DNA of 34,528 nucleotides, from assembly GCA_947566125.1 (NCBI GenBank), contig CANOIR010000023.1, forward strand, positions 1 to 34,528. Direction: 5' to 3'. Positions 16,111 through 24,695 of the stretch are shown here, one piece after another (position 1 is the stretch's first letter; each line of letters opens with the position of its first letter). Source of the stretch: an uncultured Ruminococcus sp. GTDB taxonomy: Bacteria; Bacillota; Clostridia; Oscillospirales; Ruminococcaceae. Under the pieces are notes generated by a model. That model was not told where the DNA came from. It searched no databases and saw nothing but the letters and a program-made list of their open reading frames with translations. Both the position numbers and the translations under genes were made by a program.

Positions 16111-17076
16111 TTAGAAAAATGCAATATCCTTTGCAATCTTGTGAAGACGCATATCATATGGCTTGGACATTGAAAGTGCTTCCTGAATGTCAAAGTCAAC
16201 GACCTCATTTTTCTGCATTGCAACAACACGATTTGTAATACCCTGAGATAACAGCTCTACTGCATAATATCCCATTTCGCTTGCAACAATACGGTCACGA
16301 ACAGATGGTGCACCACCTCTTTGTACATGACCCAAAACAGTTGCACGTGTTTCAATGCCTGTCTTTTCCTGAATAACTGTTGCAATTTCCTGAGAATGAC
16401 CAACATTTTCAGAAACAACTATAATAAAGTTCTGCTTGCCGTTCTTCTTGCATTCAAGCATTTCCTTAGCAAGTGCATCAAGGTCATAAGGAACTTCCTT
16501 TGTTATAATTTCAACAGCACCGCAAGCAAGAGCAGTATTAAGCGCAATAAAGCCTGCACCACGTCCCATAACTTCTACTACTGCACATCTGTCATGTGAC
16601 TGGCTTGTATCCTGAAGCTTGTCTATCATTTCCATTGCTGTATTCATTGCTGTATCATAACCAATAGTATACTCTGTGCAAGCAATATCATTATCGATAG
16701 TACCAGGAAGACCTACTGTAAGAATGCCTCTTGCAGAAAGGTCAGCTGCACCACGGAATGAACCATCGCCGCCGATTACAACAATACCTTCAAGACCAAA
16801 CTTTTCGCAATTAGCCTTGGCTATCTGCATACCTTCTTCTGTACGGAACTCAGCACTTCTTGCTGTATAAAGCATTGTACCGCCCTTGTGAGAGATATTT
16901 GAAACACTCATCTCGTCCATTTCAAAAATATCGCCATCAATAAGACCGCAATAACCACGGCGTATACCATAAACCTTAATACCTTTTTTAAGTGCTGAAC
17001 GTACAACTGCACGAATCGCAGCGTTCATACCCGGTGCGTCACCGCCACTTGTTAATATACCAATAGTTTTAATCAT
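16111..17076 (-). CDS. pfkA: ATP-dependent 6-phosphofructokinase
   Basis: The frame is open to 17139, but GGAGGAG just before ATG 17076 and the family start MIKTIGILTSGGDAPGMN fix the start; the product is 321 residues (normal ~320). It has GGDGS near 100, where Gly rather than Asp indicates ATP rather than pyrophosphate use, PGTIDND with the catalytic Asp near 125, EVMGRGAGFIA (from ~165) and LGHVQRGGAPS (from ~240). It phosphorylates fructose-6-phosphate in glycolysis. It lies 168 nt downstream of dnaE with its own promoter and terminator, so it can be expressed separately. Confidence 0.97.
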   Translation of the reverse strand: MIKTIGILTSGGDAPGMNAAIRAVVRSALKKGIKVYGIRRGYCGLIDGDIFEMDEMSVSNISHKGGTMLYTARSAEFRTEEGMQIAKANCEKFGLEGIVVIGGDGSFRGAADLSARGILTVGLPGTIDNDIACTEYTIGYDTAMNTAMEMIDKLQDTSQSHDRCAVVEVMGRGAGFIALNTALACGAVEIITKEVPYDLDALAKEMLECKKNGKQNFIIVVSENVGHSQEIATVIQEKTGIETRATVLGHVQRGGAPSVRDRIVASEMGYYAVELLSQGITNRVVAMQKNEVVDFDIQEALSMSKPYDMRLHKIAKDIAFF

Positions 17077-17158
17077 ATTTACTCCTCCGATTGTATGTTT
17101 AATAGTATGTGTAATAAAAAGCTTAAATGCAGTACACATCTTTTTACATTCTATTATT

Positions 17159-17186
17159 ATTATACAACAATAATTTTATTTGTCAA
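17159..17186 (-). promoter_or_regulatory. Sigma-A-type promoter for pfkA
   Basis: On the minus strand TTGACA (17181-17186), 16-nt spacer, TATAAT (17159-17164): both hexamers match the consensus. The leader to ATG 17076 is about 75 nt. Confidence 0.85.
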
Positions 17187-17244
17187 TAAGCAGATGTAAA
17201 ATTTAACATTTTATTGCATTTTAAGAAGATATTTTTCTAAAAGT

Positions 17245-20200
17245 TTACACAATGCCAATATTTCCATCGCCCAAGAATTCAGAAAGCTCATTAAAAACTT
17301 CCTTTGAAAGCTCTATTTCTATTTTCATCTTTGGTGCTATGATTTTCTTTAAATCTGTAATATAAAAACAGATTGGTATTGTTCCTTTGTGTTTGACCGC
17401 AATATTGGCTGCCATATTCATTTTTTCTTTATCCGTAGATTTTAATTTACAGCACAGCCTGCTTCTGTCAAGCTTTCTTTTAAACTCATCTTCATTTAAA
17501 ATACTGCTACATATAAGACTTGCACTTTCGTCTTTAAAGTCAAGCGTACCTGTAATATAAACTATCTTATCAAGCAAAAGCTTTTGCTTTGATGCCGCAA
17601 AAAGCTCAGGAAATACAACACAATCTATGTTTCCTGTACCATCTTCGCATTTCATAAAACACATGGAATCGCCCTTTTTAGTTATATGACGCTTAAGCTC
17701 ACTTATAATGCATATAGCTGATACTGTAGGCTTATTTTGATAAAGTTCAGGTTCTTCCAATATTCTTGCAAAATCTGCTGTATGAAGGAATTTAGATATA
17801 ATAAAATATTCAGCCAAAGGATGTCCTGATAAATACATACCAGTATATTCCTTCTCCATTCTCAAAAGTTCCTGATGTGAAAACTCAGATTCATACGGGA
17901 ACGGCGAATCATATACGCCATTGTCAACAGCCGTACCAAAAAAATTCATCTGACCGTCAAGCATATCACTTGACGATTCACGATAGGAAACTAGTACGCT
18001 TTCATAATTTGAATGCATCTGCTTTCGGTTAAGTCCAAGTCCGTCAAAAGCTCCGCAGCATATAAGACTTTCAACAGCACGTTTATTCAGTTCTTTATCC
18101 GACATTCTATGGCAAAAATCACGAATACCGGTAAACGAACCGTTTTCATAACGTTCGGTTACTAACTTTTCGATGAATGATCTTCCTAAATTCTTTACAG
18201 CCAAAAGTCCGAAGCATATATCATCTTTATGTCTTTTAAACACAAGATCACTGCTGTTTATATGCGGAGGAAGTATCTTAACGCCGTTGTTTTCACACAA
18301 ATTTATATACAGCATAAGCTTTGTTGTATCGCCTATAACGCTTGTCATAAGCGCTGCCATAAAGTCCTGAAAATAATAATACTTAAGATATGCTGTCTGA
18401 TAAGCCAAAAATGCATAAGCTGCTGCATGAGATTTATTAAAAGCATATGATGCAAAACCTGATATTTCATCAAATATCTTATTCGCCGTTTCAGCAGGAA
18501 CTCCTCTTACAACTGCACCGTCTATGCTTTGTCCATCGCCATATAAAAATATCCGGCGTTCCTTTTCCATAACATCATGTTTTTTCTTGGACATCGCACG
18601 TCTTACAAGATCAGCTCTGCCATAGGAATAACCTGCAAGAACACGACATATTTCCATAACCTGCTCTTGATATACAATACATCCATTAGTGACATTCAAA
18701 ATAGGTTCAAGCAATGGATGTGCGTATTTTATGCTTTCAGGGTGCTGGCGATTTTCTATATACTTTGGGATAGAATCACGTGGACCGGGTCTGTATAATG
18801 ACAAAACTGCTGTAAGGTCTTCCAGACTTTCGGGCTTCAACATCATAAGTACCCGCTTCATTCCAGCACTTTCAAATTGAAATACTCCTGTCGTTTCACC
18901 CTTAGACATCATTTTATAAACATTCTCATCAGTAACAGAAATGTTTTCCATCTTAAATTCAGGTGTATTCTTTAATATACTTTTTACGCAATCTCTTATA
19001 ACAGTCAGATTCCTTAATCCCAAAAAGTCGAACTTCAAAAGTCCAAGTGATTCAAGCGTATTCATAGTGTATTGAGTAACAACTGTATCATCATTCATTT
19101 GCAGGGGAACCATATCTTCTATTGGAAATGCAGATATTATTACTCCTGCTGCATGAGTGGAAGTATGCCTTGGAACACCTTCAAGACACAGAGCCATATC
19201 AATAAGTCTTTTTGCATTTGTATCTGTTCTGCACAGCTGACGCAAATCTTCACCGTCACGTGCTTCAAGAGTTTCCGAGATAGTTCTTCTTGAATCTATC
19301 ATTTTGGCAATTTTATCACAAAGTGCATAGGGCATATTCATTGCCCTTCCTGTATCACGAACCGCTCCTCTTGCTTTCATAAAATCAAATGTAATTATTT
19401 CAGATACCCTGTCTTTTCCATAACGCCTTATTACATAATCTTTAACTGCCTGTCTGCCTTCAATGCAAAAATCTATATCAAAATCAGGCATACTCACTCT
19501 TTCAGGGTTTAAAAATCTTTCAAAGAGAAGATGATTTGATATAGGGTCAATCTGCGTTATATCAAGACAATATGCACATATGCTTCCGGCTCCCGAACCT
19601 CTTCCGGGTCCAACAGGTATACCGTTTTTCTTTGCAAATGAAACATAATCCCAAACTATAAGAAAATAGTCCATGAATCCCATACGGCTTATAACACTCA
19701 TCTCATATTTTATACGCTCCACAGCTTCTTTAGATGGATGACTGCCATATTTTTTTATAAGGCCTTCTTTGCAAAGCGATGCAAAAAGCTTGTTTGAATC
19801 CATTCCGTCCGGTGACTCAAACTTTGGAAGATATATTTTACCCGATTCAAAATGCACCCTACATCTTTCTGCTATTTTGCCCGTATTAAGAATGGCTTCC
19901 GGAACAGATAAAAAAAGCTCTGCCATTTCATGCGTACTCTTAACATAAAACTCATTTGTTTCAAAACCCATTCCAACTTCATCTTGAATAGTTTTGCCTG
20001 TTTGAATACACAAAAGTACACGATGCATTTCCGCATCACTTTTCTTGATATAATGTGCATCATTGGTAGCCACAAGCGGTATTCCCGTTTCGGATGACAA
20101 TCTGTATAAACTCGGTAATACTTTTATCTCATCCTTTATTCCGTGATTCTGGATCTCTATAAAATAATTTTCTTCACCAAATATATCACGATACATAAGT

Positions 20201-20697
20201 GCCGTCTGTTTAGCTTTTTCATAATCACCTGAAAGAATAAGACGTGCAAGCTTTCCAGCAATACAACCAGAAAGACAAATAAGCCCATCGCTGTACTCAC
20301 GCAAAAGTTCTTCATCCACACGTGGACGGTGATAAAATCCTTCTATATTCGATTTCGTAACAAGCTTTACAAGATTGCGATAACCTGTTTCGTTTTCACA
20401 CAATAAAATCAAATGGTCGCTTTTACGGTCCAAAGCATTTTCTCTGTCAAATCTTGTACGTGCAGCAACGTAAACTTCACAGCCTATTACTGCATGGATA
20501 CCCGCCTTTTCAGCAGCCTGAGCAAAAATAACAGCAGCATATAAATTGCCGTGATCTGTAATAGCAACGGACTTTTGTCCAAGCGATTTTATATGCTCTA
20601 TAAGCTCATCTATCTTACACGCTCCATCAAGCAGACTATATACACTATGCAAATGCAAATGTGCAAAAGCATTGTCCGGCACGTTACTTGCAGCCAT
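17245..20697 (-). CDS. dnaE: DNA polymerase III alpha subunit, DnaE type
   Basis: 1150 residues, usual for DnaE and lacking the embedded proofreading exonuclease of PolC. An N-terminal PHP domain starts HLHLHSVYSLLDG (13-25) and keeps TDHGNLY. The polymerase core has GPGRGSGAGS and the catalytic MPDFDIDF (from ~403; Asp405 and Asp407 the expected metal ligands). FNKSHAAAYA follows in the fingers/thumb region. Tandem helix-hairpin-helix sequence lies near 850-930, and an OB-fold domain (KGDSMCFMKCEDGTGNIDCVVF) near 1010-1055. It overlaps the 3' end of whiA by 14 nt, with an AAAGGAG site 10 nt before its ATG. The whiA-dnaE-pfkA order is common in Clostridia. Confidence 0.98.
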   Translation of the reverse strand: MAASNVPDNAFAHLHLHSVYSLLDGACKIDELIEHIKSLGQKSVAITDHGNLYAAVIFAQAAEKAGIHAVIGCEVYVAARTRFDRENALDRKSDHLILLCENETGYRNLVKLVTKSNIEGFYHRPRVDEELLREYSDGLICLSGCIAGKLARLILSGDYEKAKQTALMYRDIFGEENYFIEIQNHGIKDEIKVLPSLYRLSSETGIPLVATNDAHYIKKSDAEMHRVLLCIQTGKTIQDEVGMGFETNEFYVKSTHEMAELFLSVPEAILNTGKIAERCRVHFESGKIYLPKFESPDGMDSNKLFASLCKEGLIKKYGSHPSKEAVERIKYEMSVISRMGFMDYFLIVWDYVSFAKKNGIPVGPGRGSGAGSICAYCLDITQIDPISNHLLFERFLNPERVSMPDFDIDFCIEGRQAVKDYVIRRYGKDRVSEIITFDFMKARGAVRDTGRAMNMPYALCDKIAKMIDSRRTISETLEARDGEDLRQLCRTDTNAKRLIDMALCLEGVPRHTSTHAAGVIISAFPIEDMVPLQMNDDTVVTQYTMNTLESLGLLKFDFLGLRNLTVIRDCVKSILKNTPEFKMENISVTDENVYKMMSKGETTGVFQFESAGMKRVLMMLKPESLEDLTAVLSLYRPGPRDSIPKYIENRQHPESIKYAHPLLEPILNVTNGCIVYQEQVMEICRVLAGYSYGRADLVRRAMSKKKHDVMEKERRIFLYGDGQSIDGAVVRGVPAETANKIFDEISGFASYAFNKSHAAAYAFLAYQTAYLKYYYFQDFMAALMTSVIGDTTKLMLYINLCENNGVKILPPHINSSDLVFKRHKDDICFGLLAVKNLGRSFIEKLVTERYENGSFTGIRDFCHRMSDKELNKRAVESLICCGAFDGLGLNRKQMHSNYESVLVSYRESSSDMLDGQMNFFGTAVDNGVYDSPFPYESEFSHQELLRMEKEYTGMYLSGHPLAEYFIISKFLHTADFARILEEPELYQNKPTVSAICIISELKRHITKKGDSMCFMKCEDGTGNIDCVVFPELFAASKQKLLLDKIVYITGTLDFKDESASLICSSILNEDEFKRKLDRSRLCCKLKSTDKEKMNMAANIAVKHKGTIPICFYITDLKKIIAPKMKIEIELSKEVFNELSEFLGDGNIGIV

Positions 20698-21583
20698 TTT
20701 CTCTCAGCTCCTTTGCAGCGGCAGCTATTTTCTTAAAACGATGATTCACTCCGGAACGCCCTATCGGAACTGTTAGAAGTTCACCTATTTCCTTAAGGCT
20801 GAGTTCAGGATTTTCAAGCCTTAGCTTTGCAGCTTCTTTTATTTCCGGTGACATATCGTCAAGTTCATTATATTTCATAAGCAGAAGAATATCTTCTGTT
20901 TGTTTTATTGCAGCATTTACAACTTTATTTATATTAGCTTCATCACAATTTCTAAGCCTATTCGCCTTGTTACGCATATCCTTGCGTATTTTTACATTCA
21001 TTATATCCATTGCACACTGCTGTGCACCCATAAATGTAAGCGTATCCTCTATACATTCACTGTCTTTAATATACAGCACATATGACTTCTTACGCTGAAT
21101 CATTCTTCCGGATACTCCAAATGATGATAATACGATATTAAGAGAATTGCATAAACATTCTGACGGCGTTACAAATTCAAGATGATACTCTTTGTTAGGG
21201 TCAATAACACTTCCGCATATAAAAAATACACCGGCTAAAAATGCACCTACGCTATTATTTACTATATTCATAAGATTTACTTCACGCATATCAGGATCTA
21301 TTTTATATGTACTGAAAATCTTTTCTATAAAATCACTGTCTGTTATAACAAAATTCGCAGTTTCACTTTCTGTTCTCTCTAAAAGCTCTGGTCTTTTACA
21401 AAATACAGAACCAAAAAGTTCCGACACAAGACTTGATACCTCTGCACTTTCAGTCTGAATACAAATCTGATTTTTTGTAAGCACCCTTGAATAAAGAAGC
21501 AATCCATAAAGACAGGCAAACTTTTTATCTCTGTCATTTATAGTCTTTCGAACTTCAACACGCACTTCATCTGCAAACGACAA
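20684..21583 (-). CDS. whiA: WhiA-type DNA-binding regulator
   Basis: 299 residues from TTG 21583, which has AAGGTGGTG upstream and gives the family-like start MSFADEVRVEV. The N-terminal two thirds carry the LAGLIDADG-endonuclease-like fold (AFLAGVFFICGSVIDPNKEYHLEF), without an obvious active site, as in WhiA. The C-terminal helix-turn-helix is ELSLKEIGELL...IGRSGVNHRFKKI. WhiA acts in cell division and chromosome segregation in Firmicutes and in sporulation in actinobacteria. It usually sits behind yvcK; here it follows rapZ by 79 nt with a hairpin between, and the stop overlaps dnaE. Confidence 0.95.
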   Translation of the reverse strand: MSFADEVRVEVRKTINDRDKKFACLYGLLLYSRVLTKNQICIQTESAEVSSLVSELFGSVFCKRPELLERTESETANFVITDSDFIEKIFSTYKIDPDMREVNLMNIVNNSVGAFLAGVFFICGSVIDPNKEYHLEFVTPSECLCNSLNIVLSSFGVSGRMIQRKKSYVLYIKDSECIEDTLTFMGAQQCAMDIMNVKIRKDMRNKANRLRNCDEANINKVVNAAIKQTEDILLLMKYNELDDMSPEIKEAAKLRLENPELSLKEIGELLTVPIGRSGVNHRFKKIAAAAKELRENGCK

Positions 21584-21613
21584 AATTATTACACCACCTT
21601 TTCTATAAAATAA

Positions 21614-21641
21614 CCGTCCTCTTCATATAAGAACAGGACGG
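21614..21641 (-). terminator. Hairpin between rapZ and whiA, weak terminator or processing site
   Basis: CCGTCCT (21614-21620) pairs with AGGACGG (21635-21641), extended inside by TTC/GAA. On the minus strand it is followed by TTATTTTATAG, only a moderate T-tract, so partial termination is likely. Confidence 0.6.
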
Positions 21642-21662
21642 CATTATTTCCTTAATCTTTCA

Positions 21663-22529
21663 TTATCTGTCTTTACCTATATCACGATGCTGTTTTATAA
21701 CTCTCATTCCCTTTTGTGAAAGATAATCGCCTATACGCTCTGCAAATGTTATAGAGCGATGTTTCCCGCCTGTACAGCCAAATGATATTACAAGCCTGCT
21801 CTTTCCTTCATGAACATAAAGCGGTATTAGAAAATCAAGCAGATCCTGAAGCTTTTTTATAAGCTCTTTCGATTGGTCAAAAGACATTACATAATCCTGA
21901 ACGCAACTTTCAAGTCCGGTATGATGCTTCAATTCTTCAATATAATATGGATTAGGCAAACAGCGAACATCAAATACAAGATCTGATTCTGTAGACACAC
22001 CGTATTTAAATCCAAATGAAGTCACCTTTATGGACATAAAATCAGTCTGGCTGCTGAGGAATATTTCTCTTACCTGCTCTTTAAGCTGAGAAGAAGACAA
22101 AAATGATGTTTCAATATAATAATCAGCTATTCCCTTTATCTGTGAAAGACTTTTGCGTTCAAATTCTATAGCCTGATGCAAATTTCCGCTAAACTGGTCA
22201 TCAAGAGGATGTTTTCTTCGTGTTTCTTTATAACGCTTTACAAGAACTTCATCTTCAGCATCAATATACAATATCTTTACATCCAAATCTTGTCTGCGCT
22301 CTAAATGACAAAAGCTCTTGTAAGCATCCGCAAACATTCCGCCAGAACGCAGATCGGCTGCAATTGCAACATGCTCAAGATGATTTTCCGACTCTCTGCA
22401 TATCTCTATAAATCTGCCTATAAGCTGAGGCGGAAGATTATCTATACAATAATACCCTATATCCTCAAGAACATCCATTACAACGGATTTTCCCGAACCA
22501 GACATACCCGTTACAACAATGACCTGCAT
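21663..22529 (-). CDS. rapZ: RapZ family nucleotide-binding protein
   Basis: 288 residues, normal length. It has Walker A GMSGSGKS (8-15), GYYCIDNLPP after it, a Walker B-like stretch in VAIAADLRSGG, and a C-terminal domain with SFGCTGGKHRS and a basic end. In E. coli RapZ is an RNA adaptor controlling GlmS; in Gram-positives the YvcJ protein binds and hydrolyses nucleotides and is linked to competence and cell-wall metabolism. The gene is 15 nt behind murB, consistent with a cell-envelope operon. Confidence 0.96.
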   Translation of the reverse strand: MQVIVVTGMSGSGKSVVMDVLEDIGYYCIDNLPPQLIGRFIEICRESENHLEHVAIAADLRSGGMFADAYKSFCHLERRQDLDVKILYIDAEDEVLVKRYKETRRKHPLDDQFSGNLHQAIEFERKSLSQIKGIADYYIETSFLSSSQLKEQVREIFLSSQTDFMSIKVTSFGFKYGVSTESDLVFDVRCLPNPYYIEELKHHTGLESCVQDYVMSFDQSKELIKKLQDLLDFLIPLYVHEGKSRLVISFGCTGGKHRSITFAERIGDYLSQKGMRVIKQHRDIGKDR

Positions 22530-22544
22530 TTCTCATACCTCCTT

Positions 22545-23453
22545 TTATTTAAGCAGTACCGGCTCTAATTCAAGCTTATAACCTGTTTTCTCTTCTACAG
22601 TTTCAATGACAAATTCACAAAGCTCAAGAACATCTTTACACGTTGCTTTGCCTGTATTTACTACAAATCCAGCGTGCTTTACGCTGACCTGAGCATCTCC
22701 TACACTTGCACCCTTAAGTCCGCATTGATCAATGAGGAACGATGCATAGCTTCCAACCGGTCGTTTAAATGTACTGCCGGCACTTGGAAGTTCAAGCGGC
22801 TGCTTTGCTCTTCTCTGATTAAGATAACCGTCCATTTCAGTCTTTATAGCATCATATTTTCCATTACGAAGCTGCAATGTTAATCCGGTTATAATTCGCT
22901 TTGTACCGCTGAACATGCTGTGTCTGTATGACAGATCCATATCTTCCTTAAGCACTGTTTTAAGTTTGCCGTCTTCATCAATATATTCTGCTGAAATAAC
23001 AACATCAGCCATTTCTCCGCCGTATGCACCAGCATTCATATAAAGTGCTCCGCCTACAGTACCGGGAATTCCCGCAAGACATTCCATACCGGAAAGTGAT
23101 TCTTCAAGAACACTTTTTGCTACAGTCATAAGATATACACCTGCGTCGCATCTGATCTTGCAATCATCTAAAAATTCAATATTTGCAAACTGCTTTCCCA
23201 ATGAAAAGACTACTCCATCATAGCCTTCATCTGACACAAGCACATTGCTTCCGTTGCCAAGAACTGTCCACTTTAAATTATTATCATTGCAATAATTTAA
23301 AAGCTCCAACAGCACATCAACACAGTTTACATCTATAAATGCAGTGCAGCAGCCTCCTATACGAAATGTTGTATGTTTACTTAGCGGCTCATTTCTAAGC
23401 AGCTGACAATCATAACGCTTACATATAGTTTCCAGCTGTTCTATTTGTTCCAT
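22545..23453 (-). CDS. murB: UDP-N-acetylmuramate dehydrogenase MurB
   Basis: 302 residues, fitting the short Gram-positive (type II) MurB. FAD-binding motifs are TTFRIGG, LGNGSNVLVSDEGYDGVV, GIPGTVGGALYMNAGAYGG and YRHSMF. The catalytic Ser-containing PSAGSTFKRP and ASFLIDQCGLKG follow, with HAGFVVN near the end. It reduces UDP-GlcNAc-enolpyruvate with NADPH to make UDP-MurNAc for peptidoglycan. AGGAG precedes ATG 23453. It lies between hprK (78 nt) and rapZ (15 nt). Confidence 0.97.
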   Translation of the reverse strand: MEQIEQLETICKRYDCQLLRNEPLSKHTTFRIGGCCTAFIDVNCVDVLLELLNYCNDNNLKWTVLGNGSNVLVSDEGYDGVVFSLGKQFANIEFLDDCKIRCDAGVYLMTVAKSVLEESLSGMECLAGIPGTVGGALYMNAGAYGGEMADVVISAEYIDEDGKLKTVLKEDMDLSYRHSMFSGTKRIITGLTLQLRNGKYDAIKTEMDGYLNQRRAKQPLELPSAGSTFKRPVGSYASFLIDQCGLKGASVGDAQVSVKHAGFVVNTGKATCKDVLELCEFVIETVEEKTGYKLELEPVLLK

Positions 23454-23531
23454 GCCTGTTCTCCTAAAATATCTATTTAATAGTTTTATGATTTATTTCT
23501 ATTGACTTATTGGTTTATTAGCTTATTCTTA

Positions 23532-24491
23532 TTAGAATGTATCGTAATCCTTTATTACTTCCTTGCCTTCCATATCAAGTCCAAGGTGTTCCAAAAGGTC
23601 ATTTGCAGCATTATATCCCATCTTTTTCTGACGGTTATTCATAGCAGCAACTTCCAAAATAACGGCAAGATTTCTTCCGGGTCTTACTGGAATTGTAAGT
23701 GATGGAACTTTTACGCCAAGAAGTGACACATACTGTGTATCAACACCCATTCTATCATAAATCTTTTCAGGATTCCACTGTTCCATCTCTACTATAAGCT
23801 CAATATTCTCACGATTTTTTACCGCACCTATACCAAACAATCTACGCGCATTTATAATACCTATGCCACGAAGCTCAAGAAAATGACGAATATTATCAGG
23901 TGAACTTCCTACAAGAGTATCATTTGATACCTTACGAATCTCTACAGCATCATCTGCAACAAGACGATGTCCACGCTTTACAAGTTCGATCGCAGTTTCA
24001 CTCTTACCAACACCGCTCTCACCTGTTATAAATACACCTTCACCGTATATTTCAATAAGCACTCCATGACGTGTGATTCTGGGTGCAAGATTAACATTCA
24101 AAAAGGCAATGAGTCCAGAAATAAAATTAGATGTACTCTCCTTACTTCTTAAAAGCGGAACTTCATATTTCTTTGCAAGCTCAAGCATTTCCTCAAAATA
24201 AGGCAGCTCTCTTGAAATTACAAGTGCAGGCATTCTTTGGGAAAACAATGCTTCAAGACGCTGCTGTCTTGTAGTTTCATCTATAGTTGAAAGATATGCA
24301 AACTCCATCTTGCCTATTATCTGAATACGTTCAGGGTTGAAGTATTCATAAAATCCCATAAGCTGCAATCCCGGACGTGTAACATCTGTTTCATCTATCT
24401 GTATCTCGGATGCATCTTTTGGCAGATGAATCGTTTCAAGTTTAAATGCTTCTATTATTTTATCAAGACCAACTGTAAATTTACTTGCCAT
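23532..24491 (-). CDS. hprK: HPr kinase/phosphorylase
   Basis: 319 residues, normal length. Walker A is GESGVGKS (157-164), preceded by a conserved HGVLIEIYGEGVFI stretch. The family signature VKVPSLTIPVRPGRNLAVILEVAA (cut by the eye into VPSLTIPVRPGRN and VILEVAA) and NNRQKKMGYNAA close the catalytic domain. The N-terminal ~130 residues form the regulatory HPrK_N domain. It phosphorylates HPr on Ser46 in response to glycolytic intermediates and ATP, controlling carbon catabolite repression. GAGGAT precedes the ATG by ~8 nt. The MITE-like repeat ends 26 nt upstream, so that repeat is in the leader or read-through transcript. Confidence 0.97.
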   Translation of the reverse strand: MASKFTVGLDKIIEAFKLETIHLPKDASEIQIDETDVTRPGLQLMGFYEYFNPERIQIIGKMEFAYLSTIDETTRQQRLEALFSQRMPALVISRELPYFEEMLELAKKYEVPLLRSKESTSNFISGLIAFLNVNLAPRITRHGVLIEIYGEGVFITGESGVGKSETAIELVKRGHRLVADDAVEIRKVSNDTLVGSSPDNIRHFLELRGIGIINARRLFGIGAVKNRENIELIVEMEQWNPEKIYDRMGVDTQYVSLLGVKVPSLTIPVRPGRNLAVILEVAAMNNRQKKMGYNAANDLLEHLGLDMEGKEVIKDYDTF

Positions 24492-24516
24492 TTTTATATC
24501 CTCATTTCTTTTTACA

Positions 24517-24687
24517 TCTTAGAACTTGTTCTCATAGGATTTGTGCGTAGATTTTCAAGCATAATTTTAGCGAGTGCAAGGAAAAAAGCCACAGGCATAC
24601 TGATGTATGGCAAGGATTTTTGACATGGCAATCGCTAAAATTTGCCGAAAAGATGCGTGCAATATCCTTATAAGAACAAGTTCTTAG
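24517..24687. repeat. MITE-like near-palindromic element upstream of hprK
   Basis: The ends are inverted copies: TTAGAACTTGTTCT at 24519-24532 and AAGAACAAGTTCTTA at 24672-24686. Each is itself nearly palindromic. The homology continues inward (CGCTAAAAT near 24632 against ATTTTAGCG near 24573) to a centre with CATAC (24596-24600) and GTATG (24605-24609). The whole 171 bp would fold as one long imperfect hairpin in DNA or RNA. It has no coding capacity. Terminal repeats plus no ORF suggest a non-autonomous mobile repeat; only one copy is in the window. Confidence 0.7.
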
Positions 24688-24695
24688 ATATACTT

